A stretch of DNA of 7,272 nucleotides. It comes from Limnohabitans sp. Lineage in GTDB: Bacteria; Pseudomonadota; Gammaproteobacteria; Burkholderiales; Burkholderiaceae_C. Below, piece after piece: positions 5,067-7,272 of this stretch (position 1 is its first letter; each line of letters starts with the position of its first letter). The notes under the pieces are model-generated. The model had not been told where the DNA came from and ran no database searches. It was given only the letters and a program-made list of their open reading frames with translations. The stretch spans positions 1 through 7,272 of the forward strand of contig JALQUL010000272.1 in assembly GCA_023260735.1 (NCBI GenBank), given 5' to 3'. Position numbers and translations under genes: made by a program.

Positions 5067-6083
5067 TTAGTTACGTGATTGGTCCACTAATTTATTGGCT
5101 TTGATCCAAGGCATCATAGCGCGTAATTTTTCGCCTACCACTTCGATTGGGTGCTCGGCAGTTAAACGACGACGGCTGATGAGTGTTGGTGCGCCAGCTT
5201 TGTTTTCCAAGATAAAGCTCTTGGCATATTCGCCAGTTTGAATATCTTTTAAACATTGACGCATAGCAGCACGTGTTTGCTCTGTAACAACGCGTGGGCC
5301 AGTGACATATTCACCGTATTCAGCATTATTAGAAATAGAGTAATTCATGTTGCCAATACCGCCTTCATAAATCATGTCCACAATGAGTTTGAGCTCGTGT
5401 AAACATTCGAAGTAGGCCATTTCAGGAGCGTAACCGGCTTCGGTTAAAGTCTCGAAACCTGTTTTGATGAGTTCTACTGCACCACCGCATAAAACGGCTT
5501 GTTCACCGAACAAGTCAGTTTCTGTTTCTTCACGGAATGAAGTTTCGATAATGCCAGCACGACCACCACCGTTGGCCATTGCATAGCTTAATGCGAGGTC
5601 ACGTGAACGACCTGATTTGTCTTGGTGAATAGCGATTAAGTGAGGAACACCGCCACCTTGTGCGTATGTACCACGTACAGTATGACCTGGTGCTTTAGGA
5701 GCTACCATCCAAACGTCGAGGTCAGCACGGGGTTGTACCAAACCGTAATGAACGTTAAAACCGTGTGCAAACACTAAAGAAGCGCCAGACTTGATGTTTG
5801 GCTCAATGTCATTGGTGTAAACCGTACCGATTTGTTCGTCTGGTAACAAAATCATTACCACGTCAGCTGCTTTAACAGCTTCTGCTACTTCAGCTACTTG
5901 CAAGCCAGCTTTTTCAACTTTGCCCCAAGAAGCACCATTTTTACGTAAACCAACCACCACTTTAACGCCGCTGTCGTTTAAGTTTTGTGCGTGTGCGTGG
6001 CCTTGGCTACCGTAACCGATGATAGCAACAGTTTTGCCTTTGATTAAACTTAAATCACAATCTTTATCGTAAAAAACATTCAT
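5067..6083 (-). CDS. ilvC: Ketol-acid reductoisomerase (NADP+), class I
   Basis: A 338-residue cytoplasmic enzyme that isomerises and reduces 2-acetolactate or 2-aceto-2-hydroxybutyrate to the dihydroxy acids of the valine/leucine and isoleucine pathways. The N-terminal Rossmann domain begins with IGYGSQGHAHAQN (residues 22-34), and the cofactor loop LRKNGAS (46-52) has Arg47 and Ser52 as expected for NADPH. His107 lies in FAHGFNVHYG. The all-helical knotted domain carries the Mg-binding acids Asp190 and Glu194 (ETETDLFGEQ) and Glu226 and Glu230 (YFECLHE). The length is that of short class I enzymes; E. coli IlvC is much longer. AGGAGA 7 nt upstream fixes the start. It follows ilvH by 25 bp, so the two are co-transcribed, and a strong terminator closes the unit. 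Confidence 0.97.
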   Translation of the reverse strand: MNVFYDKDCDLSLIKGKTVAIIGYGSQGHAHAQNLNDSGVKVVVGLRKNGASWGKVEKAGLQVAEVAEAVKAADVVMILLPDEQIGTVYTNDIEPNIKSGASLVFAHGFNVHYGLVQPRADLDVWMVAPKAPGHTVRGTYAQGGGVPHLIAIHQDKSGRSRDLALSYAMANGGGRAGIIETSFREETETDLFGEQAVLCGGAVELIKTGFETLTEAGYAPEMAYFECLHELKLIVDMIYEGGIGNMNYSISNNAEYGEYVTGPRVVTEQTRAAMRQCLKDIQTGEYAKSFILENKAGAPTLISRRRLTAEHPIEVVGEKLRAMMPWIKANKLVDQSRN

Positions 6084-6108
6084 TTTTTCTCTCCTAAAAA
6101 GGGTTGTC

Positions 6109-6600
6109 CTAAACTCTCAAAATTCGTTCACCACGGCCTATGCCGCAGGAACCGGTACGAACCGTTTCCAATATCGCAGTTTTCTCGATAGCCTCAAGGA
6201 AAGCGTCGTTCTTGGATTGATCTCCGGTAAGCTCAATGGTGTAGCTCTTATCGGTGACATCAATAATACGGCCTCTAAAGATATCAGCCATACGTTTGAT
6301 TTCTTCGCGCTCCTTACCGACTGCACGCAACTTCACCAACATGAGTTCGCGTTCGGTATAAGCACCTTCTGTTAAATCAACTACTTTTACCACTTCAATT
6401 AAGCGGTTTAAGTGTTTGGTAATTTGTTCAATGACGTCATCAGAACCAGTGGTTTGGATGGTCATACGTGATAACGATGGGTCTTCGGTCGGTGCGACAG
6501 TTAATGACTCGATGTTATAACCACGAGCAGAAAATAGACCCACTACACGAGATAAGGCACCCGCTTCATTTTCAAGTAATAAGGCAATAATATGTTTCAT
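6109..6600 (-). CDS. ilvH: Acetolactate synthase small (regulatory) subunit
   Basis: A 163-residue regulatory partner of the catalytic large subunit encoded just upstream. It activates the enzyme and confers valine feedback inhibition. The N-terminal ACT domain (about residues 2-76) includes LLENEAGALSRVVGLFSARG. Gly14 and Asn29 are retained, matching positions known from valine-resistant mutants of E. coli IlvH, so valine control is probably intact. The C-terminal ALS small-subunit domain (about 84-160) contains FRGRIIDVT and ends GIGRGERILRV. The length equals that of E. coli IlvH. AGAGGA 6 nt upstream supports the ATG. It follows the large-subunit gene after an unusually long 164-bp gap and precedes ilvC by 25 bp. 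Confidence 0.96.
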   Translation of the reverse strand: MKHIIALLLENEAGALSRVVGLFSARGYNIESLTVAPTEDPSLSRMTIQTTGSDDVIEQITKHLNRLIEVVKVVDLTEGAYTERELMLVKLRAVGKEREEIKRMADIFRGRIIDVTDKSYTIELTGDQSKNDAFLEAIEKTAILETVRTGSCGIGRGERILRV

Positions 6601-6687
6601 ATGGATTCCTCTTTTTGTTGCCCTCGCCTCAGCACGGTAATGTTAAGGTCTGGCAGACAATAGATTCTTCTTCTCAATTTAAAAATT

Positions 6688-6719
6688 CAGTGCATTATAT
6701 GAATGAACCTAATGCACTG
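6688..6719. repeat. Inverted repeat between ilvI and ilvH
   Basis: CAGTGCATTA (6688-6697) and TAATGCACTG (6710-6719) form a perfect 10-bp inverted repeat with a 12-nt loop. On the minus strand it is followed by AATTTTTAAATT, a poor U-tract, so it may be a leaky terminator, an mRNA-processing structure or an attenuating element between the two subunit genes. A perfect TATAAT on the minus strand (6694-6699) overlaps one arm, but no good -35 is present. The whole gap 6601-6764 has no ORF beyond two codons from an ATG. Confidence 0.6.
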
Positions 6720-6764
6720 GACTAATCTGTAATGGTCTGGACTGAATTAAAACCACTCTCAATT

Positions 6765-7272
6765 TTATAGATCTTCAGAACCTAACAACATTTCTGTAAT
6801 ACCCTTACCTGCTTTGACCATTGGGAATACATTTTCTGATGGGTCGGTAAGAATATCTAAGAACACAGTGCGATCTTTTAAACGACGAGCTTCACGAAGT
6901 GCTGGCTCAACATCACAAGCTTGGCTCACTTGAATACCAACGTGTCCGTAGGCTTCTGCTAATTTCACAAAATTAGGCAAGGTGTCCATATAGCTTTGAC
7001 TATAACGACCTTGATATTCAATTTCTTGCCACTGCCTCACCATACCCAAATAACGATTGTTCATGGAAATGATTTTGACAGGTGTGTTGTATTGCAAACA
7101 AGTCGCAAGTTCTTGAATACACATTTGGATAGAACCGTCGCCAGTAACGCAGAACACTTCTGCGTCGGGCTTGGCTAATTTAATACCCATTGCGTAAGGT
7201 AAACCCACACCCATAGTGCCAAGGCCACCAGAGTTAATCCAACGACGTGGTTCGTCGAAGCGATAGTATTGT
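6765..7272 (-). CDS. ilvI: Acetolactate synthase large (catalytic) subunit, C-terminal part
   Basis: The 3' end of the thiamine-diphosphate enzyme that makes acetolactate from pyruvate, or acetohydroxybutyrate when 2-ketobutyrate is the acceptor. The frame stays open to the window edge, so 168 residues are visible, roughly the last third, and the start lies beyond 7272. The visible part begins QYYRFDEPRRWINSGG. It continues into the C-terminal ThDP-binding domain with the cofactor motif GDGS...NN (codons at about 7142-7056). Next comes MVRQWQE, whose Trp corresponds to the residue lining the herbicide channel in this family. The end ITEMLLGSEDL is complete. The ilvI symbol follows from resemblance to the AHAS III large subunit and the ilvH neighbour; ilvB is the common synonym. 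The ATG at 7214 is internal, not the start. Confidence 0.95.
   Translation of the reverse strand, partial: QYYRFDEPRRWINSGGLGTMGVGLPYAMGIKLAKPDAEVFCVTGDGSIQMCIQELATCLQYNTPVKIISMNNRYLGMVRQWQEIEYQGRYSQSYMDTLPNFVKLAEAYGHVGIQVSQACDVEPALREARRLKDRTVFLDILTDPSENVFPMVKAGKGITEMLLGSEDL

Noticed and set aside
6138..6326. 62-codon minus-strand ORF
   Set aside because: Out-of-frame shadow inside ilvH, whose own reading frame is complete and conserved.
6996..7178. 60-codon plus-strand ORF
   Set aside because: Antisense to the ThDP-binding region of the acetolactate synthase large subunit.
7212..7214. ATG as the start of the large-subunit gene
   Set aside because: The frame remains open upstream to the window edge and encodes conserved acetolactate synthase sequence (YRFDEPRRWINSGG), so this Met is internal.

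Overview
The window is a compact stretch of bacterial chromosome. It carries the lower part of an ilv operon and the neighbouring pssA, leuA and pbpG genes, all on the minus strand, plus one convergent iclR-type regulator on the plus strand. The protein sequences look like Burkholderiales (Betaproteobacteria): a 338-residue class I ketol-acid reductoisomerase, a LeuA of about 512 residues, an IlvH close to the classic proteobacterial form, and the gene order ilvI-ilvH-ilvC-pssA-leuA. Base composition is AT-richer than in most of that order, and Leu codons are dominated by TTA. I infer a low-GC Burkholderiales lineage but cannot name the genus. I saw no mobile element, CRISPR array, tRNA or rRNA.

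Layout by increasing coordinate: an IclR-family regulator (22-804, +); a bidirectional terminator (877-912); the periplasmic D-Ala-D-Ala endopeptidase gene pbpG (937-2082, -); a 135-bp gap with weak promoter candidates, a palindrome and a 7-codon upstream ORF; leuA (2218-3756, -); a 310-bp leader region (3757-4066); pssA (4067-4885, -); a gap holding a strong terminator and a second hairpin (4886-5066); ilvC (5067-6083, -); ilvH (6109-6600, -); a 164-bp structured gap; and the 3' part of the acetolactate synthase large-subunit gene, cut by the window edge (6765-7272, -).

The enzymes cooperate directly. IlvI/IlvH makes acetolactate (or acetohydroxybutyrate), IlvC converts it to the dihydroxy acid, and after dehydration (enzyme not in the window) 2-ketoisovalerate is the substrate that LeuA uses to start leucine synthesis. 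PssA (phosphatidylserine synthase) is a phospholipid gene sitting between the two branched-chain blocks.

The most interesting element is the leuA leader. It has an extended -10 promoter, a short ORF (MFKLITPTLLFTPFRCAW) with three CTA leucine codons, two of them adjacent, and mutually exclusive antiterminator and terminator hairpins. The leader stop codon lies inside the antiterminator strand. This has the layout of a ribosome-mediated leucine attenuator. It appears to use a leaderless leader peptide, because the start codon falls at the predicted transcription start and no Shine-Dalgarno sequence is visible.
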